8,892 nucleotides of DNA from an uncultured Collinsella sp. (GCA_900552395.1 URZJ01000064.1:1-8892); one strand, 5' to 3'. Shown: positions 1 through 7,168, counted from the first letter of the stretch. Translations and numbers: made by a program. The notes: generated by a model not told the origin, from the sequence alone.

Positions 1-893
1 CGCAGTGCCACCAGGTCGTAGATCTCGGAGAATTCCTTGCCCTTGCGCTTCATCTTTTGGTAGATGGACCAATAGTGCTTGGAACGGCCGTTGATCTGGA
101 AGTCTTCCAGGCCAATGCGGTTGAGCTCGTCGGTGAGCGTCTTGATGGTCTCGGCCAGATAGCGCTCGCGAACCTCGCGCGACTCAGCCACCATGCGTGC
201 GATGCGCTGGTAGGCATCGGGCTCAAGGTAGAAGAAGGACAGGTCCTCGAGCTCCCACTTAATAGAGCTCATGCCCAGACGGTCGGCCAGGGGCGCATAC
301 ACGTCCATGGTCTCGCGGGCCTTAAACAGGCGACGGTCCTCACGCAGGGCCGCAAGGGTGCGCATGTTGTGCAGACGGTCGGCAAGTTTGACGATGATAA
401 CGCGAATGTCTTTGGACATGGCGAGGAACATCTTGCGCAGCGTAAGCGCCTGCTTCTCGTCCATGCTATCGACTTCGATGTTGGTGAGCTTGGTCACGCC
501 ATCGACGAGCTCGGCCACCGTATCGCCAAACAGGCCGGACACATCGGCAAGCGAGGTCTCGGTATCCTCGACGGTATCATGCAGCAGCGCGGCGCACACC
601 ACATCGCAGTCCATCTTGAGATCGGCCAAAATGATGGCCACCTCGACGGGATGGTTGATGTACATCTCACCCGAGCGACGCTTTTGGTTGCAGTGCTTCT
701 CGGCAGCAAAGCAATAGGCCTGCTCCACCTTAGAAAAGTCGTCCCCATTCATATATTTGAGGCACAGGCGCTCCAGCTTGTCGTAGCTGTCCGCCATAAT
801 CTCGGGCGGCAGCTCATCGGCATGCTTATAGTGCTCCATCTCCGAGAACGGCTGGAGGGTGGAATCATGGGCGGTACGGGCTGCGGCATCCAT
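1..893 (-). CDS. rel: Bifunctional (p)ppGpp synthetase/hydrolase Rel (RelA/SpoT family), 3' end outside window
   Basis: This enzyme makes and degrades the stringent-response alarmones ppGpp and pppGpp from GTP/GDP and ATP in the cytoplasm. I translated 297 codons from the ATG at 893; the C-terminal part lies beyond the left edge. Residues about 55-190 form the HD hydrolase domain: RRSGEMYINHP at 72-82, HDTVED at 105-110 and KLADRLHNMRTL at 169-180. An intact HDxxED supports active hydrolysis, so this is a bifunctional Rel rather than a synthetase-only RelA. The synthetase domain begins near 240, with GRSKHYWSIYQKMKRKGKEF at 269-288; its basic RKGKEF stretch fits the bifunctional class. Catalytic synthetase residues and any TGS/ACT domains cannot be seen. 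The start is supported by AGGGGAAGGGGA just upstream, overlapping the stop of the recJ-helicase gene, from which it is separated by 15 nt. The two are almost certainly cotranscribed; recJ-(apt)-relA is a known order in Gram-positive bacteria. Confidence 0.95.
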   Translation of the reverse strand, partial: MDAAARTAHDSTLQPFSEMEHYKHADELPPEIMADSYDKLERLCLKYMNGDDFSKVEQAYCFAAEKHCNQKRRSGEMYINHPVEVAIILADLKMDCDVVCAALLHDTVEDTETSLADVSGLFGDTVAELVDGVTKLTNIEVDSMDEKQALTLRKMFLAMSKDIRVIIVKLADRLHNMRTLAALREDRRLFKARETMDVYAPLADRLGMSSIKWELEDLSFFYLEPDAYQRIARMVAESREVRERYLAETIKTLTDELNRIGLEDFQINGRSKHYWSIYQKMKRKGKEFSEIYDLVAL

Positions 894-908
894 CGAGGTC
901 CCCTTCCC

Positions 909-3900
909 CTAGGCCCGCGGTACGATCGGGCGGTTAACTTTGGCTAGCATATCAGAAGCGCACGAATCGAGCGCCCAACTCCGGAAAGCCGAGAACTCCA
1001 TGCGCGAACGCAAGCCCTCCAAATAGCGAATTGACCTGCTCAATTGCACACGGCCGGGGTTTTCGGCCATCGCGATGCGACGGGTGTCGTCAAACCCCGA
1101 GACGCAACAGAAACCAAGCTCTTCGAAGATTCCCAGGCCACTTTCCACCGAGCGCTCGTCGACCGGCGTGCGAGCATCGATGGCAAGGCACATCTGCGCG
1201 ATGTCGATATCGCTCGCGCTAAAGGAATCGTCCCCGGTCTTGCCGCGGTTGGAGCGCCACATGGTTTGCAGCGCGCGATAGAGCGTGACGAGCTCGTCGC
1301 GCTCGGGCGCATAGCAGTCGAGTAGGCGCTCGTTAATGCGGGCGTCGCGCGACGAATAGAGCAGGTGAATCACGGCGGGCCGTCCATCGCGACCGGCGCG
1401 TCCGCTCATCTGGTTGAACTCGATGGCGCCAAAGGGCATGTGGTAGAGCACAACATGGCGGATATCGGGAAGGTTGACGCCCTCACCAAAGGCAGAGGTC
1501 GAGACGATGCAGCTGAGGCTTCCGTCACGAAACGCTTCCTCGACACGGCGACGATCGGAGCGCGCAAGCCCCGCGTTATAGAACGCGATGCGGGCCGCGC
1601 AATCGGGTACCCGCTTGCGCAGCGTCTTAGCAAGCGCCACGGACTGGTCGCGCGAGTTGACGTAGATGACGGTCTTCTCCCCCGTCGCCACGATTGACAC
1701 CAGGCGGTTCTCGCGGCTCGCAAGATCTCGGTCATCCTCGAGTTGCAAGTTCTCGCGCACGGTCTCGTCGACCACCGTACGGGTAATCGGCAGCACGCGG
1801 GCAAGCTCCGCCACGACCGGAGCCGTCGCGGTGGCCGTCGCCGCCATAACGACCGGATCGCCCAGGGCCTTGAGGATATCGGGCATGTCGAGGTATGCGC
1901 TGCGGTCGCCGCCCTTGGCAAGACCGGCATGGTGCGCCTCATCGATAACGACAAAGCCGATGCGCCCTGAACGCGCAAAGCGGTCGCGGTGAATAGACAG
2001 GAACTCAGGCGTCGTGAGTACGATGCCGGTGCGGCCCGAAGCCAGGCCGGCAAACACATCATCACGCGCCGCCTCCACGGTCTCGCCAGTCAACACGCCC
2101 ACGCCAATGCCGAGCGCGGCCATCGTCGACGAGAGGTGATAGGCCTGGTCGGCAACGAGCGCGCGCAGCGGATAGACAAAGATGCTCGCACGCCCACGAA
2201 GGACCGCCTCGCGCGCGGCATGCACATGGAAGATAAGAGACTTGCCGCGCCCCGTTCCCATAACGGCCAGAACACTTTGGTGATCGGCCAGGGCATCGAG
2301 CGCCTCGACCTGCGCGCGGTGCGGCTGGTTCGAGCCGATAAAGCTATGGATAAGCGAGCGCGTCAGCTCGGTATAGGAAAGCTGGGCGAGCGTTTGGCGC
2401 TTGCGGGACTCCAGACGAAGACCGGCGTCCGCAGGCTCCACGCCGCGGCGAAGCTCGCATGCCGGATCGTCGATATTGGACGCCGCGGTATCGCGCACCA
2501 AGGCATCTTTGATCATGAGCTTGGGCTTCACGCGTCCCTGCCAATGCTCGGCCACGGCCTCGAACACCAAGTCGACGGCGCTGTCGCAATTGATGAGCTT
2601 ATCGATCTGCGGCACGCGGAACATGATGGCCGGCACACTCGCGGCGCCATCGGTCGCCACAAAGCGCATGTGCTCGCCGGTTTTGCCCACCACGGCGCGA
2701 TCGCACATCGTCACGCCCTCGGCAGCCAGCAGCGGCACCTTGTTGCCCTGGCCAAACGGCTCAAGACGGGAGATCTGCTCGATGGTCTCGATATTCAGCT
2801 CGGAAAGGTCGACGGTGGCGGCGACCTCGTCGGTGTCTTCAAAGTCCTCGGCGGGAAGCTCCGATAGCACGGCGGAAAGGCGGCGGCGGAACTCATCGAG
2901 CTTGGATGCCTCGATGGTCACACCCACCGCACCGGCATGTCCGCCGCGACGAATCAGCAGGTCGGAACAGCGCTCGACGGCGTCAAACAGGTTAACTTTG
3001 CCCACCGAGCGACCAGAGCCGCGCGCGATACCGCCCTCGATCGAGAACAGCAGCGCCGGCACGTGATAGCGGTTGGTCAGACGGCTTGCCACGATGCCCT
3101 TGACGCCCTCGTGCCAGCCCTCGCCCCCCACGACGATTGCGCGCCCGCCGTCATAGGTCTTCTCGACCTTTGCCATGGCATCGCGCGTGAGCTCCGCCTC
3201 GATCTCACGGCGCTGGCGGTTGATTTCCTCGAGCTCGGCTGCCAGTGCGCTTGCTTCGATGGGATCGCGGGCAAGCAGCAGGTCGAGCGCCAGCTTGGGA
3301 TCGGCCATGCGACCGGCAGCGTTTAAGCGGGGAATGAGCGAGAACGATAGGCCATCCGCCGTAATGCTCGAAAGGTCCGCCTTGGCGAGCGCGGCAAGCG
3401 CGATATAGCCGGGACGGGCCGTCACGCGCATCTGCTGGATGCCCTCGGCGACCAGTGCGCGATTCTCGGGCGTGAGCGGCATCATGTCGGACACGGTGCC
3501 CAGCGCCGCGACCTCTATCAGCGAACGCCAATACGACGGCTTGCCCAAACGCTCGCCCAGGACCTGCACCAGCTTGAGCGCCACGCCGGCACCGGCAAGC
3601 TCGCGCGAGGGACCCTCGTCCTCGAGTTTGGGGTCGGTCAGGGGCACGCCCTGCGGCACCTGGTCGGACGGCTCGTGATGGTCCGTGACCACCAAATCGA
3701 TCCCCAGGCTCTCCAGATAGGAGACCTCCTCCTTGGCGGCAATGCCGTTATCGACGGTCACGATCAGGTTGGGTTGGGCGAGCTCGTTGACGCGGTCGAG
3801 CGCCGCACGCGACAGGCCGTAGCCCTCGTCAAAGCGATGCGGAATAAACGGCGTGACATCGGCGCCAAACGTGCGCAGTGCCTCGGTCAACAGGCAGGTC

Positions 3901-4196
3901 GACGTAATGCCGTCAACGTCAAAATCGCCAAAGACCGCGATGTGCTCGTGGTTGCGAATAGCGCGCTCGACGCGGTCGGCAACGACCGCCATGCCCGGAA
4001 TAATGAGTGGGTCGGCCCAGTCGCGATCGAGCGAAGGCGTCAAAAACAGCTGACCTTCTTCGATGGATGTAATGCCGTGCGCGACCATAATACGCGCCAC
4101 CAGCCCGGGAATGCCCAGGCCAGCCGAAAGCTCCTTTTCGAGCTCGGGGTTTTGCTGAGCGACCGCCCAGCGATGCGTCGTCTTAAGCGATGACAT
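909..4196 (-). CDS. recJ: RecJ single-stranded-DNA exonuclease fused to a RecQ-like SF2 helicase
   Basis: One uninterrupted frame of 1095 residues. The N-terminal half (about 1-570) is a DHH/DHHA1 RecJ nuclease, which degrades single-stranded DNA 5'-3' with Mn/Mg in repair. It has DFDVDG at 91-96, VDNG at 148-151, DHH at 172-174, ALGTVSDMMPL at 231-241, PRLNAAGRM at 289-297, GWHEGVKGIVASRL at 360-373, GSGRS at 393-397, GGHAGA at 418-423 and the OB-fold signature LEPFGQGN at 478-485. After a linker (about 570-605) comes a helicase with Walker A GTGRGKS at 647-653, YPLRALVADQ at 675-684, TTPEFL at 728-733, DEAH at 752-755, ATATA at 786-790, STSAFGEGVNLP at 899-910 and QMSGRAGRDG at 929-938. All motifs needed for ATP hydrolysis look intact, but there is no RecQ-type zinc cysteine cluster or obvious HRDC domain. 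I chose the ATG at 4196 because GGGGGTGGG precedes it and MSSLKTTHRW looks like a RecJ N-terminus. A GTG at 4241 would add 15 unlikely residues. RecJ alone is usually 550-800 residues. Confidence 0.93.
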   Translation of the reverse strand: MSSLKTTHRWAVAQQNPELEKELSAGLGIPGLVARIMVAHGITSIEEGQLFLTPSLDRDWADPLIIPGMAVVADRVERAIRNHEHIAVFGDFDVDGITSTCLLTEALRTFGADVTPFIPHRFDEGYGLSRAALDRVNELAQPNLIVTVDNGIAAKEEVSYLESLGIDLVVTDHHEPSDQVPQGVPLTDPKLEDEGPSRELAGAGVALKLVQVLGERLGKPSYWRSLIEVAALGTVSDMMPLTPENRALVAEGIQQMRVTARPGYIALAALAKADLSSITADGLSFSLIPRLNAAGRMADPKLALDLLLARDPIEASALAAELEEINRQRREIEAELTRDAMAKVEKTYDGGRAIVVGGEGWHEGVKGIVASRLTNRYHVPALLFSIEGGIARGSGRSVGKVNLFDAVERCSDLLIRRGGHAGAVGVTIEASKLDEFRRRLSAVLSELPAEDFEDTDEVAATVDLSELNIETIEQISRLEPFGQGNKVPLLAAEGVTMCDRAVVGKTGEHMRFVATDGAASVPAIMFRVPQIDKLINCDSAVDLVFEAVAEHWQGRVKPKLMIKDALVRDTAASNIDDPACELRRGVEPADAGLRLESRKRQTLAQLSYTELTRSLIHSFIGSNQPHRAQVEALDALADHQSVLAVMGTGRGKSLIFHVHAAREAVLRGRASIFVYPLRALVADQAYHLSSTMAALGIGVGVLTGETVEAARDDVFAGLASGRTGIVLTTPEFLSIHRDRFARSGRIGFVVIDEAHHAGLAKGGDRSAYLDMPDILKALGDPVVMAATATATAPVVAELARVLPITRTVVDETVRENLQLEDDRDLASRENRLVSIVATGEKTVIYVNSRDQSVALAKTLRKRVPDCAARIAFYNAGLARSDRRRVEEAFRDGSLSCIVSTSAFGEGVNLPDIRHVVLYHMPFGAIEFNQMSGRAGRDGRPAVIHLLYSSRDARINERLLDCYAPERDELVTLYRALQTMWRSNRGKTGDDSFSASDIDIAQMCLAIDARTPVDERSVESGLGIFEELGFCCVSGFDDTRRIAMAENPGRVQLSRSIRYLEGLRSRMEFSAFRSWALDSCASDMLAKVNRPIVPRA

Positions 4197-4248
4197 AGGC
4201 GCCCACCCCCGATAGGGGCAGGTCGCCGCGATACCTCTCACGGTTCAT
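4183..4248 (-). CDS. Possible 21-residue leader ORF overlapping the recJ start
   Basis: ATG at 4248 begins a 21-codon frame (MNRERYRGDLPLSGVGAYVI plus A) that ends with TAA inside the first codons of recJ, overlapping it by 14 nt in another frame. AGAGGA lies about 9 nt before the ATG. It sits in the leader downstream of the proposed recJ promoter, so it could be a translationally coupled leader peptide. The peptide resembles nothing I know. It could equally be a chance ORF. Confidence 0.22.
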   Translation of the reverse strand: MNRERYRGDLPLSGVGAYVIA

Positions 4249-4268
4249 AGCGATGAGTCCTCTGTGTA

Positions 4269-4286
4269 TGCCCGCTTCGGCAGGCA
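4269..4286 (-). other. Short hairpin in the recJ leader RNA
   Basis: On the minus strand TGCCTGC-CGAA-GCGGGCA can form a 7-bp stem, including one G-T wobble, with a four-base loop. It lies between the proposed promoter and the recJ start. There is no U-tract after it, so it is not a terminator; a role in mRNA stability or translation would be inference. Confidence 0.25.
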
Positions 4287-4297
4287 GATCTGTTGAA

Positions 4298-4333
4298 CGG
4301 ATTTATTATACCGTGCAGAGCAGACGCAAATCG
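4298..4333 (-). promoter_or_regulatory. Probable promoter of recJ-rel
   Basis: Reading the minus strand, a perfect TATAAT covers 4310-4305. It is followed by AT-rich sequence, and a start site would fall near 4298, about 100 nt before the recJ ATG. No good -35 hexamer lies at the right distance (CGATTT at a 17-nt spacer), so activator help or weak transcription is possible. It is the only clear -10 in the divergent region for this strand. Confidence 0.5.
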
Positions 4334-4375
4334 CCGCAGCACGCCGCGGTTTCGGTAAACGATGCCGGTAATAGC

Positions 4376-4421
4376 CTCGAAATATTCGAGCGTTTCTGAC
4401 GCACGGACGCATGCGAGCGTC
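4376..4421. promoter_or_regulatory. Cluster of inverted and direct repeats in the divergent intergenic region, candidate operator
   Basis: CTCGAA-ATA-TTCGAG (4376-4390) is a perfect 6-bp-arm inverted repeat. It is followed by two CGAGCGT direct repeats (4387-4393 and 4414-4420), GCGT-N5-ACGC (4390-4402), the 8-bp palindrome CGCATGCG (4408-4415) and GACGC-N6-GCGTC (4406-4421). The cluster lies about 50-100 bp before the transporter start and about 65 bp upstream of the recJ -10, a sensible place for a regulator of either gene. No known operator consensus is matched. I see no convincing sigma-70 promoter for the transporter nearby. Confidence 0.35.
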
Positions 4422-4472
4422 TAGCATATCCATTCAAAACGGGTTCACGGGCAAAGGGAGTCACAAGCGCAT

Positions 4473-5471
4473 ATGAAGCAATGGGTTGGACTGGGCAAGT
4501 TTCTCGCGGGGCACATGCAGGTCATCGTTCCGATTTGCGTGGCACTCGGCGTGCTCTTTCCCCAACAGATTGGCGTACTCAAGCCCATCGTTCCCACCTT
4601 GTTTGCCTTTATGACGTTTCAGGGTGCGCTCAGCAACACCTTTCACCAGGTAACCGAGGTGTTCCGCCGTCCGTTGCACCTAGTCTTGGCGCTGCTCGTC
4701 TCGGCGGTGCTTATTCCCATCGCGGCGTATGCCATGGGGTCACTCTTCTTTGGCTCCAACCCCAACCTTGTCTGCGGCATTGTGCTCGAATACAGCGTGC
4801 CCGTGGCCGTCACCGCTTTTATGTGGATCAGCATGTTCGGCGGCAACGGCCCGCTCGCGCTCACCATCATCCTGACGTCCTCGGTCATCTCGCCCGTCAC
4901 GATTCCGCTCACGCTTAAGCTCCTGCTGGGTGCCACCGTTGCAATCGATGTTACGGGCATGATGCAGAACATGGCCTTTATGATCGCCATCCCCGCCGTG
5001 CTCGGCATCGTGATCAACGAGTTCACGCGCGGATGGGGACACGAGAAACTCTCCCCCGCGCTTTCGCCCGCCTGCAAGTTTATGATGATGGGTGTCATCG
5101 CCTCCAACTCCACCGCCATGAGCGAGTACGTGCTACACATGAATGCGGTGCGCCTGGAAGTCGCCCTCTTTATTTTGACCTTCGCCATCAGCGGCTTTGT
5201 CGTCGGCATTCTGGTCGCCCGCGCGTTGCACCTGCCGTATAGCGAGACGACCACCATGTGCTTTACCTGCGGCATGCGCAATATCTCTTCGGGCGCCGTC
5301 ATCGCCACGCAGTATTTTCCCGGCGAGGTCGTGTTCCCCGTCATGTGCGGCACGCTGTTTCAGCAGGTGCTGGCCTCGATTATCGGGCATCTCTTTGAGT
5401 GCCTAACCTGCGAGGAGCGCACCAAACAGCGCAAGCGGGTCGAAGCCGGCCGCGACGCCATGGCGCGCTAG
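4473..5471 (+). CDS. Bile acid:sodium symporter (BASS) family transporter
   Basis: A 332-residue polytopic inner-membrane protein of the BASS/SBF fold, whose members move bile acids, keto acids, pantothenate or other organic anions with sodium. About nine or ten hydrophobic segments run from residue 10 to 310. The family's crossover regions are recognisable: EYSVPVAVTAFMW at 106-118, with prolines in the broken helix, and CGMRNISSGAVIA at 266-278, matching the G-x-R-N motif of the second broken helix near the sodium site. The C-terminus is a short basic cytoplasmic tail (ERTKQRKRVEAGRD). The ATG at 4473 follows AAAGGGAG with 11 nt between, a little long. The gene is alone on this strand and converges on the GalT-like gene with 30 bp between stops. 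In a gut organism bile-acid transport is tempting, but the substrate cannot be read from sequence. Confidence 0.85.
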   Translation: MKQWVGLGKFLAGHMQVIVPICVALGVLFPQQIGVLKPIVPTLFAFMTFQGALSNTFHQVTEVFRRPLHLVLALLVSAVLIPIAAYAMGSLFFGSNPNLVCGIVLEYSVPVAVTAFMWISMFGGNGPLALTIILTSSVISPVTIPLTLKLLLGATVAIDVTGMMQNMAFMIAIPAVLGIVINEFTRGWGHEKLSPALSPACKFMMMGVIASNSTAMSEYVLHMNAVRLEVALFILTFAISGFVVGILVARALHLPYSETTTMCFTCGMRNISSGAVIATQYFPGEVVFPVMCGTLFQQVLASIIGHLFECLTCEERTKQRKRVEAGRDAMAR

Positions 5472-5501
5472 GCTGTCCGCATTACGCGGGTGTTAGTCTT
5501 G

Positions 5502-6299
5502 CTATACGAGCGTTTCCAGATGCGCACGCAGACGCTCAGCATCGATATCGAGCGTCGTCTCGGCATTGACTTGGGCCAAACGATAGCCGACAAAGTAGGG
5601 CGAAACCACCCAACGCGGCAGCGCCTTGGCAATGGTCCGACCGCCCAGGTGATAGAAGAACAAGTTGTACGACTCTGCGCGACCACCGTGGTGCTCGTTT
5701 AGGATATAGCGCAGAGCTACCTGGATCGCATCGGCAAAGAGATCCGCCTCGGCTTGGTCTCGTGCGTCATCGCTGGCGGCGATTCCCTGCGGGGCTGAAA
5801 CGTTGATCTCAAAGAACCCCATGATCGGTTCGGTTGAGATATTGACCGAGATTCTCCCCTGTTGCCAGACATTGATGCCTTCGAAATTGGCAGAAGTCAG
5901 CGAAGTGTAGCCGTCTTCCTGCTCCAAACCCACAATCTGCATGTGCGGATGAACGAGACTACCGCCCGAGAGCGGACCCTTGTTCTTGTACATGAGAACG
6001 CTGCGATACTGCTGTGAATCGATCATCTGCTGCCAGCAACCCAGGGCAAACCGTATCACATGGTGGAGTTCATCCGGCTCATAGATCACCAGGTCGGCAT
6101 CGTGATCGGCCGACTCGATCAGCACGGTTTGACGGGTGGCGCGCAGGGTCTTGAACTTATTCTCGAGCCAGATGCAGTCACCATCGCGCCGGATGATATC
6201 GGCAAGTTCCTCGGTATCGCAAAAGGGACACGCGGTGCCAGGGCGCCGGTTGTCGTCGGGCTTACCGTTCGCCTGCTGAACGTCAAATACCAGCGCCAC
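5502..6299 (-). CDS. GalT-like HIT-superfamily protein (DUF4931 type)
   Basis: A 265-residue protein resembling galactose-1-phosphate uridylyltransferases, enzymes that transfer nucleotidyl groups through a covalent histidine intermediate. Visible hallmarks are a CPFC pair (24-27) that may bind zinc, ENKFKTL at 46-52, KNKGPLSGGSLVHPHMQ at 105-121 and YNLFFYH at 211-217. HPHMQ corresponds to the GalT HPHxQ active site, with H119 the expected nucleophile. It is shorter than canonical GalT (about 340-350 residues), and no galK or galE is present, so the substrate is unknown and true GalT activity should not be assumed. It starts with GTG, only 3 nt after the cutC stop, and GGAGG inside the end of cutC sits 8 nt before it, so translation is coupled to cutC. 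An alternative function is a nucleotide phosphorylase or hydrolase of the HIT superfamily. Confidence 0.75.
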   Translation of the reverse strand: MALVFDVQQANGKPDDNRRPGTACPFCDTEELADIIRRDGDCIWLENKFKTLRATRQTVLIESADHDADLVIYEPDELHHVIRFALGCWQQMIDSQQYRSVLMYKNKGPLSGGSLVHPHMQIVGLEQEDGYTSLTSANFEGINVWQQGRISVNISTEPIMGFFEINVSAPQGIAASDDARDQAEADLFADAIQVALRYILNEHHGGRAESYNLFFYHLGGRTIAKALPRWVVSPYFVGYRLAQVNAETTLDIDAERLRAHLETLV

Positions 6300-6302
6300 G
6301 GG

Positions 6303-6980
6303 TTACGCCTCCAGCGGCACGATCTTGGTGCCATGGAGCTCGGAGACGCTCAATGCCGCCGCCACGGTATCGCGGTTGGCCGTAGAAATGCCGCCGCCGG
6401 GAAGGATGGTCAGGCGGTCGCCCGCATACTCGACAAGACGCGACAGGTGCTCCAGGTTGTCCTCGATCGGCGTTCCGGCAGCACCACCATGCGTCAGGAT
6501 GCGCGTGATGCCGCAGTCGGCGAGTGTGTCAATGGCGTCCAGCTGAGCCTCGGGCGAGAGCTGGTCAAAGGCCATGTGGAAGGTGATATCGATGGCCCCG
6601 CGCTTGCACTCCTCGGTCGCGCAGCCCGTAGCCATCACGAGGGCGCCGAGGGTGAGCTCGTCGAGCGCCCAGCCGCCGGCACAGGGCTTGCAGCAGCCAA
6701 AGACCAGGCCGTCAACGCCGGCGCTCACGGCAAGACCCAAGTCCATCTCCATCATGCGCAGCTCGTCCTGGTTGTAGTGAAAGTCACCGCCACGCGGGCG
6801 AATCATGCACATCACTCGCGCGTCATGCTCGTGAGCATAGCTGACCGTAGTGCTGATAACGCCGGCCGAGGGCGTGGTACCACCGACGGCAAGGTTGTCG
6901 CACAACTCGATGCGCTTAGCACCGGCATCGATAGCCGCCGGCACACGCTCAAAGTTCTCGGCACAAAACTCGTACAGCAT
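6303..6980 (-). CDS. cutC: CutC family TIM-barrel protein
   Basis: A 225-residue protein matching the CutC family nearly end to end: RIELCDNL at 23-30, GGTTPSAG at 33-40, MIRPRGGDFHY at 59-69, GLVFGC at 91-96, ITFHMAFD at 132-139, RILTHGGA at 160-167, ILPGGGI at 192-198 and ELHG at 214-217. CutC was named for copper homeostasis in E. coli, but that role has been questioned and the TIM-barrel fold with conserved acidic, His and Arg residues looks enzymatic. Several extra cysteines (26, 58, 96, 97, 100, 120, 125) could coordinate metal. I chose the ATG at 6980 because MLYEFCAE is the standard family N-terminus and GGGGG precedes it. The ATG at 7019 would add 13 unrelated residues. It is the first gene of a coupled pair with the GalT-like gene downstream. 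Confidence 0.88.
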   Translation of the reverse strand: MLYEFCAENFERVPAAIDAGAKRIELCDNLAVGGTTPSAGVISTTVSYAHEHDARVMCMIRPRGGDFHYNQDELRMMEMDLGLAVSAGVDGLVFGCCKPCAGGWALDELTLGALVMATGCATEECKRGAIDITFHMAFDQLSPEAQLDAIDTLADCGITRILTHGGAAGTPIEDNLEHLSRLVEYAGDRLTILPGGGISTANRDTVAAALSVSELHGTKIVPLEA

Positions 6981-7029
6981 AGATAGCCCCCAGGAGACAT
7001 TTCGATTTCCACACGGCATTGTCGCACGT

Positions 7030-7057
7030 TAAATAGCAACCCGCACGATGGAACAAA
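7030..7057 (-). promoter_or_regulatory. Weak candidate promoter of cutC
   Basis: On the minus strand TATTTA (7035-7030) could be a -10 with TTTGTT (7057-7052) as -35 at a 16-nt spacer, giving a leader of about 40-50 nt before the cutC ATG. Both boxes are poor matches, and the call rests mainly on position. Confidence 0.25.
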
Positions 7058-7058
7058 A

Positions 7059-7168
7059 CCTTGACAAGGAGTGTCCCAAAGTGCCGGCACATAAGGAACG
7101 TCCCCAGGTGCCACCTTGAGCGATGGGTACTCATTTAAGTACGTCCCCAATGAGTACCCGCAGGGGAC
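7059..7168. repeat. Block of short palindromes with repeated ACGTCCCCA phrase, REP-like intergenic element
   Basis: Four spaced inverted repeats lie here: CCTTG-A-CAAGG (7059-7069), GTGCCGGCAC (7081-7090), AGGTG-C-CACCT (7106-7116), and an 11-bp perfect stem GGGTACTCATT/AATGAGTACCC (7125-7135 with 7149-7159, 13-nt loop). ACGTCCCCA occurs twice (7098-7106 and 7141-7149), and GTCCCC/GGGGAC (7143-7148 with 7163-7168) adds another pairing. This density is not explained by a promoter and resembles dispersed REP or MITE-like intergenic units in GC-rich Gram-positive genomes. With one window I cannot show that it recurs elsewhere. It sits between the divergent cutC and padR genes. Confidence 0.5.

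Noticed and set aside
57..947. Long plus-strand open frame of 296 codons
   Set aside because: It is antisense to the rel gene, whose HD and synthetase motifs are unmistakable. The frame is open only because of the GC-rich codon bias of the real gene.
1989..2867. Long plus-strand open frame of 292 codons, and another at 3675-4193
   Set aside because: Both lie antisense to recJ-helicase, have Arg/His/Ala/Gly-rich low-complexity translations and no ribosome site.
4197..4241. GTG start at 4241 adding 15 residues to RecJ
   Set aside because: The extra residues (MRGIAATCPYRGWAP) do not look like a RecJ N-terminus, while the ATG at 4196 has its own G-rich ribosome site.
4376..4390. LexA/SOS box before recJ
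   Set aside because: The dyad TCGAA-ATA-TTCGA has the wrong half-site spacing and lacks the C/G of the actinobacterial TCGAAC-N4-GTTCGA box.
5476..5490. Terminator between the converging transporter and GalT-like genes
   Set aside because: CCGC-ATTAC-GCGG is only a 4-bp stem without a T-run; no convincing intrinsic terminator is visible in the 30-bp gap.
6981..7019. Upstream ATG at 7019 for CutC
   Set aside because: The extra 13 residues are not part of the conserved CutC start MLYEFCAE, and the later ATG has a GGGGG motif before it.
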